From: Tuctoria greenei | Lineage: Eukaryota > Streptophyta > Magnoliopsida > Poales > Poaceae | Reading direction: 5' to 3' | Assembly (NCBI GenBank): GCA_036927565.1 | Contig: JAYESD010000003.1 | Location: 81,451,311-81,515,310 of the forward strand | Length of the DNA stretch: 64,000 bases | Shown here: positions 44,817-54,963 of the stretch, piece after piece | How the letters are laid out: every line of letters starts with the position of its first letter | Position numbering within the stretch: position 1 is the first letter of the stretch | Program-made: the position numbers and the translations under genes | Notes under the pieces: model-generated | Seen by the model: only the letters and a program-made list of their open reading frames with translations | Told to the model about the DNA's origin: nothing | Databases searched by the model: none

Positions 44817-44830
44817 TTGGTATCAGAGCC
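44817..44830 (+). other. G2 primer-binding site
   Basis: TTGGTATCAGAGCC lies two bases after the LTR end, complementary to the 3' end of initiator-Met tRNA. It shows that 42165-44814 is the 5' LTR. Confidence 0.9.
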
Positions 44831-45080
44831 ACAGGTTGACCGTAGGACGCAACCTAAATAGAATTGACACTTTAGAGCACATAGGAGCACTCACGAAGCG
44901 TTGTGATTCTGTTTGGTGTGCTGTTTGCTATATATATTGGTTGCTTGTGTGCTTAATAGAGGATTTTTGGATGCTTTAGCATTGCCATATCCATGTAGGC
45001 TAATTAGTTGTCTAGTTTCATATTCCTTGATGCATATAGTTGGGGACGTTTTCTAATTCTTACCTATTGCTTTTCTTCAG

Positions 45081-46211
45081 ATGGTGAGGACTCGCAACCA
45101 GAGGGATGCTAATGATAAAGAGGAGAACCATGGAGTACCCCAAAACAACAATGGACAAGGACCTGCTCATGGAGCTATGAGTATCGAGCAACTATTAGCT
45201 ATGCAAAACCAGCTCATGCAGACCGTGATACAAACAATGGGACAGCTGCAGGCTGGCAACATCAACAATCAGCCCCACATGCCTCCACCGCCACCTCCGC
45301 CTCCTTATAACCGATTGGGAGAGTTTATGAGGACTAGGCCACCGACCTTTGCTCAAGCTGCTGACCCTATGGATGCCAATAATTGGCTCAAATCCGTGGA
45401 GAAGAAACTTGCTATTATCCAATGCAGTGATCGGGAGAAAGTGTTACTTGCTTCTCATCAACTCGTTGGAGTAGCTGCGGATTGGTGGGATGCTCATTGC
45501 AATGCTCATGAGAATCAAGAGAGGATCACTTGGGCAGAATTCAAGGAGAACTTCCGTTCTCATTATGTGTCCAAGGGAGTTATGATATCGAAGAGGCAAC
45601 AATTTGAGAACTTGAGGCAAGGAAGATCGAGCGTGGGTGAATATCTCAACAAATTCACTCAACTCTCAAGATATGCGCCTGAGGAAGTTAGTCGGGACAG
45701 CCGGAAGCAATACTTGTTCATGAGAGGCTTGAACAATGAGATCCAAGTGCGATTGCTCAAATGTGATTATGCCAATTTTCAGAAGCTTGTGGACAAAGCA
45801 ATTGTGGTGGAGAATAAGGTCCATGAGATGGAGCAAGACAATAAGAGGAAGGCGCCATATCAAGGACAACAACAAGGAAGCAATGTGCGCCCTCACTTTG
45901 CACCTCCTAATGCACCATACTACAACTCCTTTGCTCCTATACAGCGCCCTGGATTTGCACCACACCCAACTCAGTTTGTGCACCAGCGCCCTGTTATGCA
46001 AACACCTAGGCCTCCAATGCCTTATGCGCCTCGTGCTAATTATCCCAGTGCGAATGCGCAAAATCAAGTCTGTCCAAATTTTGGTGGAGTTAAGAAGTGT
46101 TATACTTGCGGAGAAGCTGGACACTTTGCGCATCAATGTCCTAAGTCAGGCCTTGGTCAAGGAAGAAATGTGCTGAGGCAAAACCCAAGACCCAATGGAG
46201 GACAGCCGTAA
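45081..46211 (+). CDS. gag: G2 gag (376 codons)
   Basis: An intact frame starts MVRTRNQRDANDKEENHG, 266 bp after the LTR. Residues about 60-85 have a Pro run (PPPPPPPP), followed by the Retrotrans_gag capsid region with RPPTFAQAADPMDANNWLK, GVAADWWDAH and FKENFRSHYV. A CCHC zinc knuckle CYTCGEAGHFAHQC is near the C-terminus. The order and wording fit the Tekay/Del chromovirus gag. It normally continues in frame into protease, but here it ends at a TAA at 46209-46211 and protease resumes in another frame. The product would form the virus-like particle. Confidence 0.9.
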   Translation: MVRTRNQRDANDKEENHGVPQNNNGQGPAHGAMSIEQLLAMQNQLMQTVIQTMGQLQAGNINNQPHMPPPPPPPPYNRLGEFMRTRPPTFAQAADPMDANNWLKSVEKKLAIIQCSDREKVLLASHQLVGVAADWWDAHCNAHENQERITWAEFKENFRSHYVSKGVMISKRQQFENLRQGRSSVGEYLNKFTQLSRYAPEEVSRDSRKQYLFMRGLNNEIQVRLLKCDYANFQKLVDKAIVVENKVHEMEQDNKRKAPYQGQQQGSNVRPHFAPPNAPYYNSFAPIQRPGFAPHPTQFVHQRPVMQTPRPPMPYAPRANYPSANAQNQVCPNFGGVKKCYTCGEAGHFAHQCPKSGLGQGRNVLRQNPRPNGGQP

Positions 46212-46817
46212 GGAAACCGCGGCAGCAGAATTTTGCTCGTGGCAACATGAACCATGTCTCTACGGAGGATGCTCAACAAGCTGACGACGTGGTCATTGGT
46301 ATGTTTCTCGCCAACTCCAACCCCGCGACTATGTTATTTGATTCTGGAGCATTGCAATCATTCATTGCATTGAAGTATGTTGCCAAGTATAGTTTGCCTA
46401 TCTCTCATATGATGTTTACTCTATTGGTTAAGTCTCCTGGAGGAGAGATGAGGACAAATATAGTATGTCCAAAAGTAAGCCTTAGAATAAGGGGGGTAGA
46501 CTTCTCCGCCAACCTCATTGTTTTGGATTCCCAAGGATTGGACATTATACTTGGTATGGACTGGTTGAGGAAGCACAATGGAGTTATTAAGTGTGCCACG
46601 AAAATGGTGAAGTTGACTAATGAGGAAGGGATCACCGTAGAGTTTGAAGCATCTCAAACCACACCGAAGCAATTGGAGCTGAATCATATGGAAGGTGCCG
46701 CAATTGAGGAGATTCCGGTGGAGTGTGAATTTTTTGATGTTTTCCGGATGAGTTGCCAGGTATGCCACCCGATCGGGACATTGAGTTTGTTATTGATTTA
46801 ATACCTGGAACTGCACC
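46212..46817 (+). pseudogene. G2 aspartic protease, frameshifted and split by an insertion
   Basis: The frame from 46247 gives the retropepsin region: TMLFDSGALQSFI holds the DSG catalytic triad and LDIILGMDWL the conserved C-terminal block. Near 46740 a base is missing, because the usual FPDELPGMPP wording resumes in another frame. That frame runs to 46817, where the Tat-like element inserts. The continuation is at 59861. The junction with gag also needs a frame change. Confidence 0.85.
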
Positions 46818-47670
46818 TGTCGGTACCCTGGGAACCGTACACCCCTTGAGATTACAAAGATCTCAAGGGAATGTCATCTACTTGATTTGAAGACCTTGGC
46901 CCACATGTCAGACATAACCGGACCCGCTTCTCCAACATGGTTAGTCCCAGGGTCGCCACGTGTACTACCAAACCGAAGCTGCCGCCCACAAGGGGGAAGC
47001 TCCGGGCTATGTACCAAAATGGCACCCCCGGACCTAACCCCAGACCAAGAGAAGCTCCGGAACTGACACGTGTCAGGTGGCATCGGACCTATCTGTTCCC
47101 CACAGTGAGCTCCGGCGCTGCCACGTGTCCAACCGTCAGATCTTCAGCCTCTAACCTCCGGAAGACTCCACAACGACTCCGGATCTTCAAAGAGGAATCA
47201 AAGACTTCAAGACCCGATTAAGTGTCATTAATACTATATTAATGACACATGATCGGATGACCTTAATTACCAGTAATGGTGCTATCAAAGCACGTAACTC
47301 GGTTATTAAGGGTAATTAAGCGCATCAAATGTGTATCAATATTAGTAACCGCCAGGGCCACATGTCGGGCCAGGCTAACTTGTAATGGCCTGCCCTTGTA
47401 CTATAAAAGGATAGGCCGATGATACATGGGAGGACCCGACGCGCTCACTCTACACTCTCAACTGACATTGAGTTCATACATCCAATACAACACCAACACA
47501 CCCCGTGGAGTAGGGTATTACGCTTAGGCGGCCCGAACCACGTAAATCTTCGTGTCTCTTGTGTCACTTAACACTTCACCTTCTTGAATCTCCGCGCGCC
47601 CACACCGAACCTCAAACTCCTCTAACACTTTAGTAGTGTCAGGAGATCTGTCGGATCAAAACCACCGACA
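46818..47670 (+). repeat. Tat-like element 5' LTR
   Basis: An 853-bp LTR with TATA box TATAAAAG at 47402-47409 and terminal TGTCGG/CCGACA inverted repeats. It contains several CACGTG-bearing words (CCACGTGT, ACACGTGTC) near 46958, 47068 and 47119, possible G-box-type sites. Confidence 0.9.
47402..47409 (+). promoter_or_regulatory. TATA box of Tat-like 5' LTR
   Basis: TATAAAAG is conserved at 59588-59595 in the partner LTR and, in reverse, at 61578-61584 in the third copy. Confidence 0.65.
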
Positions 47671-47696
47671 GTTGGCACGCCAGGAAGGGGGGCACC
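47671..47696 (+). other. Tat-like primer-binding site
   Basis: GTTGGCACGCCAGGAAGG directly follows the 5' LTR and continues GGGGCACC. This type of site is usual in large grass gypsy elements; I cannot name the tRNA with certainty. Confidence 0.7.
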
Positions 47697-47709
47697 TGAG
47701 ATTTCAAGA

Positions 47710-49197
47710 ATGGTGAACTCAGCCGCTGGATCATCCAATGGGCATCCCGCTGTTCAAGCTGTTGGGGGCAATCTCTGCAATATGCAGCCACCAGCAGGAA
47801 CCATGGTTCCAGCAGGAGTCACACTTCCACCATCGCCGCCTCCACCAGCAAATCAATCTGGTCAGCGCGATGGTGCACCGGCGTCAATCACTGCGTTGGA
47901 GAATCTTGACAACCCGGAACACGCGCTCTATGCAGCACGTGCTCTCCTTCAATGCCCACCACCTCCGGATGCATCTCGAGATGCCATGGAGCAGTGGAGG
48001 GCTGATGTGGAACATTTGGTTGCAGCAGTAGCAGTCGACCGCATCAGCAACCAGGGTCCTCCTACATCAGGATGGGCCCCGTTGCAGCGACGGACCTTGT
48101 GTGGCAGACTTGGTCTGCACGTTTCCAACAACAGGAGACGTGCTGCGTCATAGCAGGTGACGTCGTTGCCCTTCGGGGCACGACACACTCACACGGTATC
48201 AAGGCTTTCAACTCATGACCTCCGGGCGGAGCTTGATCGCCGATACCGTCAACATGACGGCCGAGTCCATATCGAGTGTGTTCGTGAAAGACGAGAAGCT
48301 CATGACATTCCTACTCCTGAAGGAGTAGGAGGAGGCTGTTCAGCCGTGGCCATGCATCTGCGAATGGTCAGGTGGCCGCAGAAGTTCCGGCCTCACCTGC
48401 CGGAGAAGTTTGACGGGACTGTTAATCCTGTCGAATTTCTTCAAATTTACTCCACTGCTATCTTGGCAGCTGGAGGAAATGAGGCCGCAATGGCCAATTA
48501 TTTCCCAATGGCTTTAACTGGGACCGCCCGGTCCTGGTTTATGAGCATTCCACCCAACTCCATCAACAGTTGGGAGGAGTTGTGCCGGCAGTTCACCGCC
48601 AACTTTGGGAGTTCATACACCCGACCAGGCACCGAACTGGACCTTTTTGGAGATGTGCAAAAAGGAGGGGAATCCCTGCGATCATTCATCCAGAGATTCT
48701 CTCAGGTACAAAACACTATCCCTTCTATCTCTAGCGCCTCTGTCATTGTGGCATTTAGACAGAGCGTACGGGATAAGAAGATGTTGGAGAAACTGGCGAT
48801 CAAGGAGATCACCAGTGTAACGGAACTCTTCACCTTGGCCGACAAATGTGCTAGAGCTGCGGAGGGCCGTGAAATGCACTCCAAACCAACTACGGAGGAT
48901 CACAAGAAATCCTCCAAAGGAGAAGCCACTACCTCTGGGAGTGGCAAGAAGAAGAAAAAGACCAACGGCAAGAAGAAGCCGTCAGCCGGTGCATCCAATG
49001 CTGCATCTGCTGCAGCTCCGGGTGGCCGGGGGCCACGCCCCGAGAAGCGACCTCGACCGTCTTCTGAAGACGGTGGCAAACCCAAGGTGTGGTGTCCAAT
49101 TCACAAAACGGACAACCACAATTTGGAAGACTGTCGGGAGGTCCAAAACCTTGCTGAGCGCTACAACAAGCACCGGGAAGAAGCTCCTTTCCGATAG
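47710..49197 (+). pseudogene. Tat-like gag, one in-frame stop
   Basis: A single frame runs from the ATG at 47710 to 49197, broken by a TAG at 48151-48153. The central Retrotrans_gag region includes PEKFDGTVNPVEFLQIYSTA, GTARSWFMSIPPNSI and LDLFGDVQKGGESLRSFI. A Lys/Ser/Gly-rich basic stretch follows. The zinc motif is the divergent CPIHKTDNHNLEDC, with two Cys and two His. Downstream the frame changes to pol near 49200. It encodes the capsid protein. Confidence 0.85.
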
Positions 49198-50109
49198 AGG
49201 GAAGGAAAAAAAAGTTGACGAAGCTCCGGCTGAAGAGGAGTTAGGTTTTTAGGATCCCAAAAAGGTCCTGAAGGCCGTTTACACTTCCGTCGACGACGAT
49301 TCTGACGTCTCTGACATCGAGCGTCGGAAGACCATGAACACCATTTTTGGTGGATCATGGGACATCACCTCCCGCCGCGTCCTCAAGACTATGCGTTGGG
49401 ACATGGCAGCTTTAGCTCCTACAGCCAGGGCGGAGCCTCATCGGAAGTGGATGGACACATCCATCACTTTTGATGCTTCAGACTGCCCTCGAAGCATGGT
49501 TGGAGCAGGTCAGTTACCTTTGATGGTATCTCCTACCATCAATAACATCTAGCTCCACCATGTTATGGTAGACGGAGGTTCGGGGCTCAACCTCATAAGC
49601 TTCGAAGCTTTTACCAAGCTTCAGCTCCGACCTTCGGATCTTCACCCCTCCCGACCTTTCTCCGGAGTAGGTACGGGATCCATTACCCCACTCGGTGCTA
49701 TTACCCTCCCCGTTACCTTCGGGACCCGGGAGAAGTATCGCACCGAGAAGTTGGTCCTTAACGTTGCTCAGATCAACTTACCCTTCAATGCCATCTTGGG
49801 TAGACCTGCCTTGTACAAATTCATGGCAGCTGCTCGTTGTGGTTACCTGGTGTTAAAGATGCCAACACTAGTAGGCGTTCTCCGGATCTGCGGAGATCGC
49901 ACTGCCAGAGTAACTGCTCTGGAAGAACTCCATGCGCTTACTACGGTGCAAGAGGAGGACTCCAGATAGGAGCAAGCTCCAAAACCCCCGAGCATTCGTC
50001 AGCGAGGCTCGACTTCTGCACCTCGTGTGCAGCCAAGCAGCGACACCGACATTCCCGTCAAAGTCGTCCAAATCGGTTCCCATGCCGCTCAAACCACCCG
50101 TATATCGGG
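49198..50109 (+). pseudogene. Tat-like protease region, broken
   Basis: The segment codes in the pol frame with stops at about 49250, 49550 and 49967. MVDGGSGLNLISFEAF (49565 on) is the Tat-group form of the retropepsin site, with DGGS where others have DTGA. LPFNAILGRPALYKFMA follows as the conserved LLGRxxL block. The upstream SITFDASDCP piece is also standard for the group. The stops show the copy is inactive. Confidence 0.8.
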
Positions 50110-51745
50110 GGGATTGAATGACAAATAGGAACTCGCGCTCATCGCTTTCCTCTGGGCTAATGTCGACGTGTTTGCCTGGCAACCGTCACAAATGCCTGGG
50201 ATCCCCAGGGAAGTGATTGAGCACAATGTGAAGATCTACCCCAATGCCCGGCTTGTGCATCAGAAGCCTCGTAAACAATCAGTGGAGCGACATAACTTCA
50301 TTCGACAAGAAGTGAAGAAGTTGCTCGAAGCTGGATTCATCCGAGAAGTCTTCCATCCAAAATGGCTGGCGAACCCAGTCGTTGTGCCCAAGGCCGGCGG
50401 GAAGCTTAGGATGTGTATCGACTACACAACACGAAATAAGGCATGTCCAAAAGGTAGTGGATTCCACCTCCGGGTGTGAATTACTGTGTTTCCTAGATGC
50501 ATATTCTGGGTATCATCAAATCAGAATGTCTAGGAAAGATGAAGAGCATACCTCTTTCATCACAGTAGATGGATTGTACTGTTATACAGCCATGCCATTT
50601 GGTCTCAAGAATGCAGCTTCAACCTTTGTACGAGCTATGTATAAAACCTTTGAGGAACTCATTAGAGACATAGTGGAAGTGTACGTTGATGACATCGTGG
50701 TCAAGGTCAAGAACAAGGAGTCACTCCTTGACACCTTGCAGGTCGTCTTTGACAAGCTGCGGGTCACCCGCACAAAGCTAAACCCAGAGAAGTGTGTCTT
50801 CGGGGTTAGCTCCGGAAAACTTCTTGGTTTCCTGGTAAGTCACCAGGGCATAGAAGCTAATCCGGCCAAGATCAAAGCCATTTAAGACATGCGGCCACCA
50901 GCCCACATCAAAGATGTCCAAAAGCTGACTGGATGTCTAGCAGCCCTCAGCCAGTTCATTTCAAGACTGGCGGAACGGGCACTTCCCTTCTTCAAGTTAT
51001 TGAGGAAGTCCGGACCTTTCCAATAGTCTGAAGAAGCAGAAAAGGCGTTCCAGGAGCTAAAACAGCTCCTCACCACCCTACCAACTCTGGTAGCTTCGAA
51101 CCCTGGTGAGCCTTTGCTGCTTGACATTTCAGCCACTGACGAAGTCGTCAGTATGGTCCTGGTAGCGGAGAGACCAGAACTATCCCATACTCGGGAATCC
51201 AGACCCTTTCGGGAGGGTCCGGAGGTTCCTAAAAGCGAGTCTGGGTCCCAGCTCTCAGACTTGATTCCATAAGAAGTTACTTCAGAAGACCCAAACTCCT
51301 CCGGGAGGGTCCAAATCGCTTCTGAAGAAGCTTCGGGTTCCTCCAGCAAGGACCCGGAGGTCCCCGAAGAAAATTCAGATCCCTCCGGGGGGATCCGGGT
51401 CAATGAAGAGGAAGCTCCGGGCCCCTCCGGGAGGGTCCGGACCATTCAGCGCCCAGTGTACTTTATCAGTGAAGTACTTCATGATGCCAAGACTCGATAC
51501 CTAGAGGTGCATAAGCTGCTCTATGCAGTCCTTATTGCCTCCAGGAAGCTTCGCCATTACTTCCAAGCTCACAAAATCTCAGTGGTGACTTCTTACCCAC
51601 TTCGAGCAATCTTGCATAATCCCAACTCACCTAGGAATATTGCAAAGTGGGCAGCGGAATTGGCCGAATTCGATCTCGAATTCATTTCAAGGCAAGCAAT
51701 CAAGAGTCAAGCATTGGCGGATTTCGTGGCGGAATGGACTCCCTC
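50110..51745 (+). pseudogene. Tat-like reverse transcriptase and first RNase H, frameshifted, with repetitive linker
   Basis: RT starts with FAWQPSQMPGIPREVIEHN and runs RMCIDYTTRNKACPK, where a frameshift occurs at about 50460. It resumes CFLDAYSGYHQIRMS, then MPFGLKNAASTFVRAM and the catalytic VEVYVDDIVVK (YVDD). Stops lie at 50883 and about 51025. After GEPLLLDISATDEVVS comes an unusual insertion of about 250 bp (51180-51440), acidic and Ser/Gly/Pro-rich with repeats. The first RNase H follows (VYFISEVLHDAKTRYLEVHK, RAILHNPNSPRNIAKWAAEL). Confidence 0.87.
51180..51440 (+). repeat. Imperfect repeats within the RT/RNase H linker
   Basis: The palindrome-like core CTCCGGGAGGGTCC recurs at about 51208, 51299, 51388 and 51424, among words such as GAAGAAGCTTCGGG. 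They encode a low-complexity linker. An antisense frame of 187 codons covering it is a by-product. Confidence 0.7.
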
Positions 51746-51785
51746 TCCATCAAACCCTGGGGGCCCCAGTGAGCAGAAGCCGGAA

Positions 51786-52229
51786 CACAAGGCTCCGGTC
51801 TTCACCGAGCCTCACTGGACCCTCTACTTTGATGGATCCATGCAAAAGCAGGGGGCCGGAGCTGGAATCCTTCTCCTCGCACCAATCGGGGAGAAGGTAA
51901 AATACATGGTACACCTTGACTTCAAGGCGACCAACAACATGGCGGAGTACGAAGCACTCATCTACGGACTAAAGGTGGCACTGTCATACGGTGTTAAGCA
52001 GCTGCTGGTTAAGGGAGATTCATAGCTCATCATTAAGCAAGTGAAGGGTGAATGCTCCTGCAACAATCTCCAGCTAGCTGCTTACCTCCTTGAAGTTTAG
52101 AGGCTTCAGAAGGACTTCGAAGTCCTAGACCTCCACCATGTTCAGCGTGCCCACAACGCTGAAGCTGACGAACTCTCGACGAAAGCGTCAATCGGAGCTC
52201 CGGCTCCTGACGGAACTTTTGTCCGGAGG
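51786..52229 (+). pseudogene. Tat-like second (archaeal-type) RNase H
   Basis: The motif HWTLYFDGSMQKQGAGAGIL, then NNMAEYEALIYGLKVA, then LLVKGDS and near the end HNAEADELSTKAS give the D-E-D-D set of an archaeal-type RNase H (aRNH). Stops follow GDS at 52023 and at about 52100. The second RNase H in addition to the degenerate first is diagnostic of the Tat group. It probably removes primer or template RNA. Confidence 0.85.
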
Positions 52230-53643
52230 TTGTCAAAACCCACAGCTCAGCCTACCGAACTGAGCGAAGGGGGCAAGATCAGCATCCCGAAGCTGACGGT
52301 CCCCATGGCCCTGTTACCATGGCAGCCATCAAGGGTCGTAGGTGTTGCTGGAAGCTCCGAGCAACCCAGCACGCAAGACTCAAATGCTCAAGTTAGCTCC
52401 GATGCATGGATCTCGGAGATTCAGAGCTACTTGAAAGACAACATCCTTCCTGACGATGATGTATCCGCTGACCAGATAGTCAGATTGGCTAAAAGATACA
52501 CGTTGGTAGAAGGGGATCTCTGCTGGCGCGGTGCCAACAGCATCCTAATGCGGTGCATCACAAGGGAAGAAGGTTGCGAGCTCCTCGCAGAAATCCATGG
52601 AGGCGAGTGTGGGAACCACGCGTCTTCCCGCACGCTGGTTGGTAAAGCCTTTCGGCATGGCTTCTATTGGCCTACAGCACTCCAGGATGCAACTGAGCTG
52701 GTGAAGAAATGCGAAGCATGTCAATTTCATGCAAAGCAAATTCACACACCGGCCCAGCCTCTACAAATGATACCTCCCACATGGCCCTTCGCTGTGTGGG
52801 GGATGGACATCTTGGGACCTTTCCCAAGAGCCGTCGGAGGTTACAAGTTCCTGTACGTCGCCATTGACAAGTTCACCAAGTGGCCGGAAGCAACCCCAGT
52901 TGTGACAATCAACAAGCAGTCTGCTATCAACTTTTTACAGTCCATTGTATGCAGATTTGGAGTCCCAAACAAAATCATCACTGATAATGGGACTCAATTC
53001 ACAAGCTCTGCATTTCAAGGATATTGCGAAGACCTCGGCATTCAAGTTTGCTACGCCTCCGTAGCTCACCCGGCAAGCAATGGCCAGGCTGAGAGAGAAA
53101 ATGCTGAAATCCTTAAAGGACTCAAAACGCGCACCTATGAGCGCTTGAAAAAAACATGGAGCCAACTGGATTGAAGAGCTTCCGCCCACTCTATGGGCCA
53201 ACAGGACAACTCCAAACCGGTCAACTGGAGAGACACCCTTCTTCTTGGTGTACGGAGCTGAAGCAATCCTTCCTATGGAAATCACCTTGGGGTCACTCCG
53301 GGTCTGGACCTTCGACGAAGCCACGCAGGACCAGCTCCGGTGTGAAGACCTAGACCTCCTTGAGGAGGGAAGATGCCAAGTAGCTGTTCGGAATGCCTGA
53401 TACCGCCAAGCCCTTCGGCGCTATCATCAGCGGCATGTACACAACCGACAGCTCGAGGAAGGCGATCTGGTGCTACGGAGAATACAATCCAGAGAAGGGT
53501 TAAACAAAGTCTCCCCCAGCTGGGAGGGACCCTTCTGAGTGATTAAAGTATCCCGTCCCGGAAGCGTTCGCTTGGCTACCGAGGATGGGACACCTCTCCC
53601 AAATCCTTGGAATATCGAGCACCTCCGTAAGTTCTACACTTAA
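52230..53643 (+). pseudogene. Tat-like integrase, frameshifted
   Basis: The N-terminal zinc domain has HGGECGNHASSRTLVGKAFR and CEACQFHAK. The catalytic core has WGMDILGPFPRA (D), ITDNGTQFTS (D) and ASNGQAERENAE (E), a complete DDE triad. A frameshift at about 53160 shifts to NWIEELPPTLWANRTTP, and stops follow near 53400 and 53537. The C-terminal RTTPNRSTGETPFFLVYG and GDLVLRR/WEGPF parts are recognisable. It ends at 53641-53643. Confidence 0.87.
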
Positions 53644-54360
53644 TATCACGGAGGTGAGTCTGTAGTAACTTGAGATGTATGTTATAGAGTCATTGTACAG
53701 AGTTTGGTAGTCCCTCCGAGAGAACAGCCGGACCTTTCCCGAAAGGTCCGCAAAGTTAATGCAACACTTGTCACAGTCTCAGGACTAAAAGTGTAGCTAG
53801 CTAGCCACCCTGGGTCAAATGAGAAATGAAACACGCTTAGCCTGGTTCCGTAACCTAAGAGTGTACTTGTTTCCCCTATACCCCGGACCTATAATGAAAG
53901 ACATCTTCATGTGAAACAGACTCCACGTGCAATTATTTTGTACAGACTCAACATTTTTTATTTTGCTCTTTCTTGTCTATAACAAATTTGTGCAGTTCTT
54001 AAGAAATTTTAGTTCGACCAGTTCGTGTACAATTCGAGTTGTATTGTCAATTCTTTTGGATTCAAATATTGTTCATGACCCACTCGCCTGAATGCCGTCA
54101 AGCCAATCTGGGGCCGGAGTGTGCTATCGACTTAGCCTGGTCAAGCACCCTAAGTACGCCACTCTACCTACACCCCGGCAGGCCGAAGTAAGGCGGGTCC
54201 AAGTGAAATTGGATCCGGAAGAAAAGACAACACATTTGGTTGTATTCAGAATCGCGTTTGACCTAAAACTTTCTTGGGAATTGTAAGTCGCGAAGAAGTT
54301 ATAGGCAAGGAACAAATTTTACTATTTTTCTTAGCTTCAGTGTGCAGGAAAAATAAAAAA
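53644..54360 (+). other. Tat-like 3' spacer, non-coding
   Basis: No conserved frame. Two related segments of about 60 bp recur (53836-53895 and 54130-54190: CTTAGCCTGGT...CCTAAG...CCCGG), suggesting a duplicated unit of about 295 bp. The remainder is AT-rich. Confidence 0.5.
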
Positions 54361-54374
54361 TCCACGTTGATGGA

Positions 54375-54850
54375 GAAAAGCCGGAGCTAACAAGGCTTCG
54401 ACTCCTCTAGGTGGCTTGTAATCGATGTTAAACATTGAAAATGAGCATCACCGGAGCAACCAAGCTCCGGTAAAGCTAGGGGGGCCAGCTGTCGACACAA
54501 AATAAATGATGGTGAGAAGACCCCGCAAGCGGAGTCTGCTACCGACAAACTACGTGTTGGTAAAGGTCACTGCCGGAGCTACTAAGCTCCGACACCCTGG
54601 AGGGCTAACTATCGATGCTCTACGCATTGATAGGGACTATTGCCGGAGCTATTAAGCTCTGACGATAGCCAATGCCGGAGCTTCTAAGTTCTGACAACCT
54701 CAGGGGGCCTTCACTATCGAAGACTTCGGATCTACACTCTACAAGTTCGAAGCAAATGAGTCTTCAACAAAACACAATATCCTCTTGGTACATGTTCACA
54801 ATTAAATTGTGTACATCTACCAGGGGGCCAAGTGAAGACAAAAGTGTTGA
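54375..54850 (+). repeat. Serial hairpin array with polypurine cores
   Basis: The stem motif GCCGGAGCT-N-AAGCTCCG occurs at about 54380, 54451-54470, 54571-54592, 54641-54660 and 54674-54695, each able to fold on itself. A second stem type (ATCGATG..CATTGAT or CCGACA..GTTGGT) alternates at about 54420, 54541, 54608 and 54715. PPT-like AGGGGGCC tracts sit at about 54478, 54599, 54702 and 54823. The unit is near 100-120 bp and repeated about four times. Confidence 0.7.
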
Positions 54851-54963
54851 ATACACAAAATGAAATTCTCAAAAATTCGGGGATTTCATTCATCTGGAGA
54901 CAAGGGATTACAAAATTGGGGAAGAAAAAAGAGAGAATACAAGTGGGAGATACAGAGGTGGTC

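Noticed and set aside
44815..44830. tRNA gene at TGGTATCAGAGC
   Set aside because: Only the 12-14 bases complementary to a tRNA 3' end are present, next to an LTR; it is a primer-binding site.
50882..51445. 187-codon antisense frame with repeated PEG-like text
   Set aside because: It is the reverse of the repetitive RT/RNase H linker, and the plus-strand pol explains the region.
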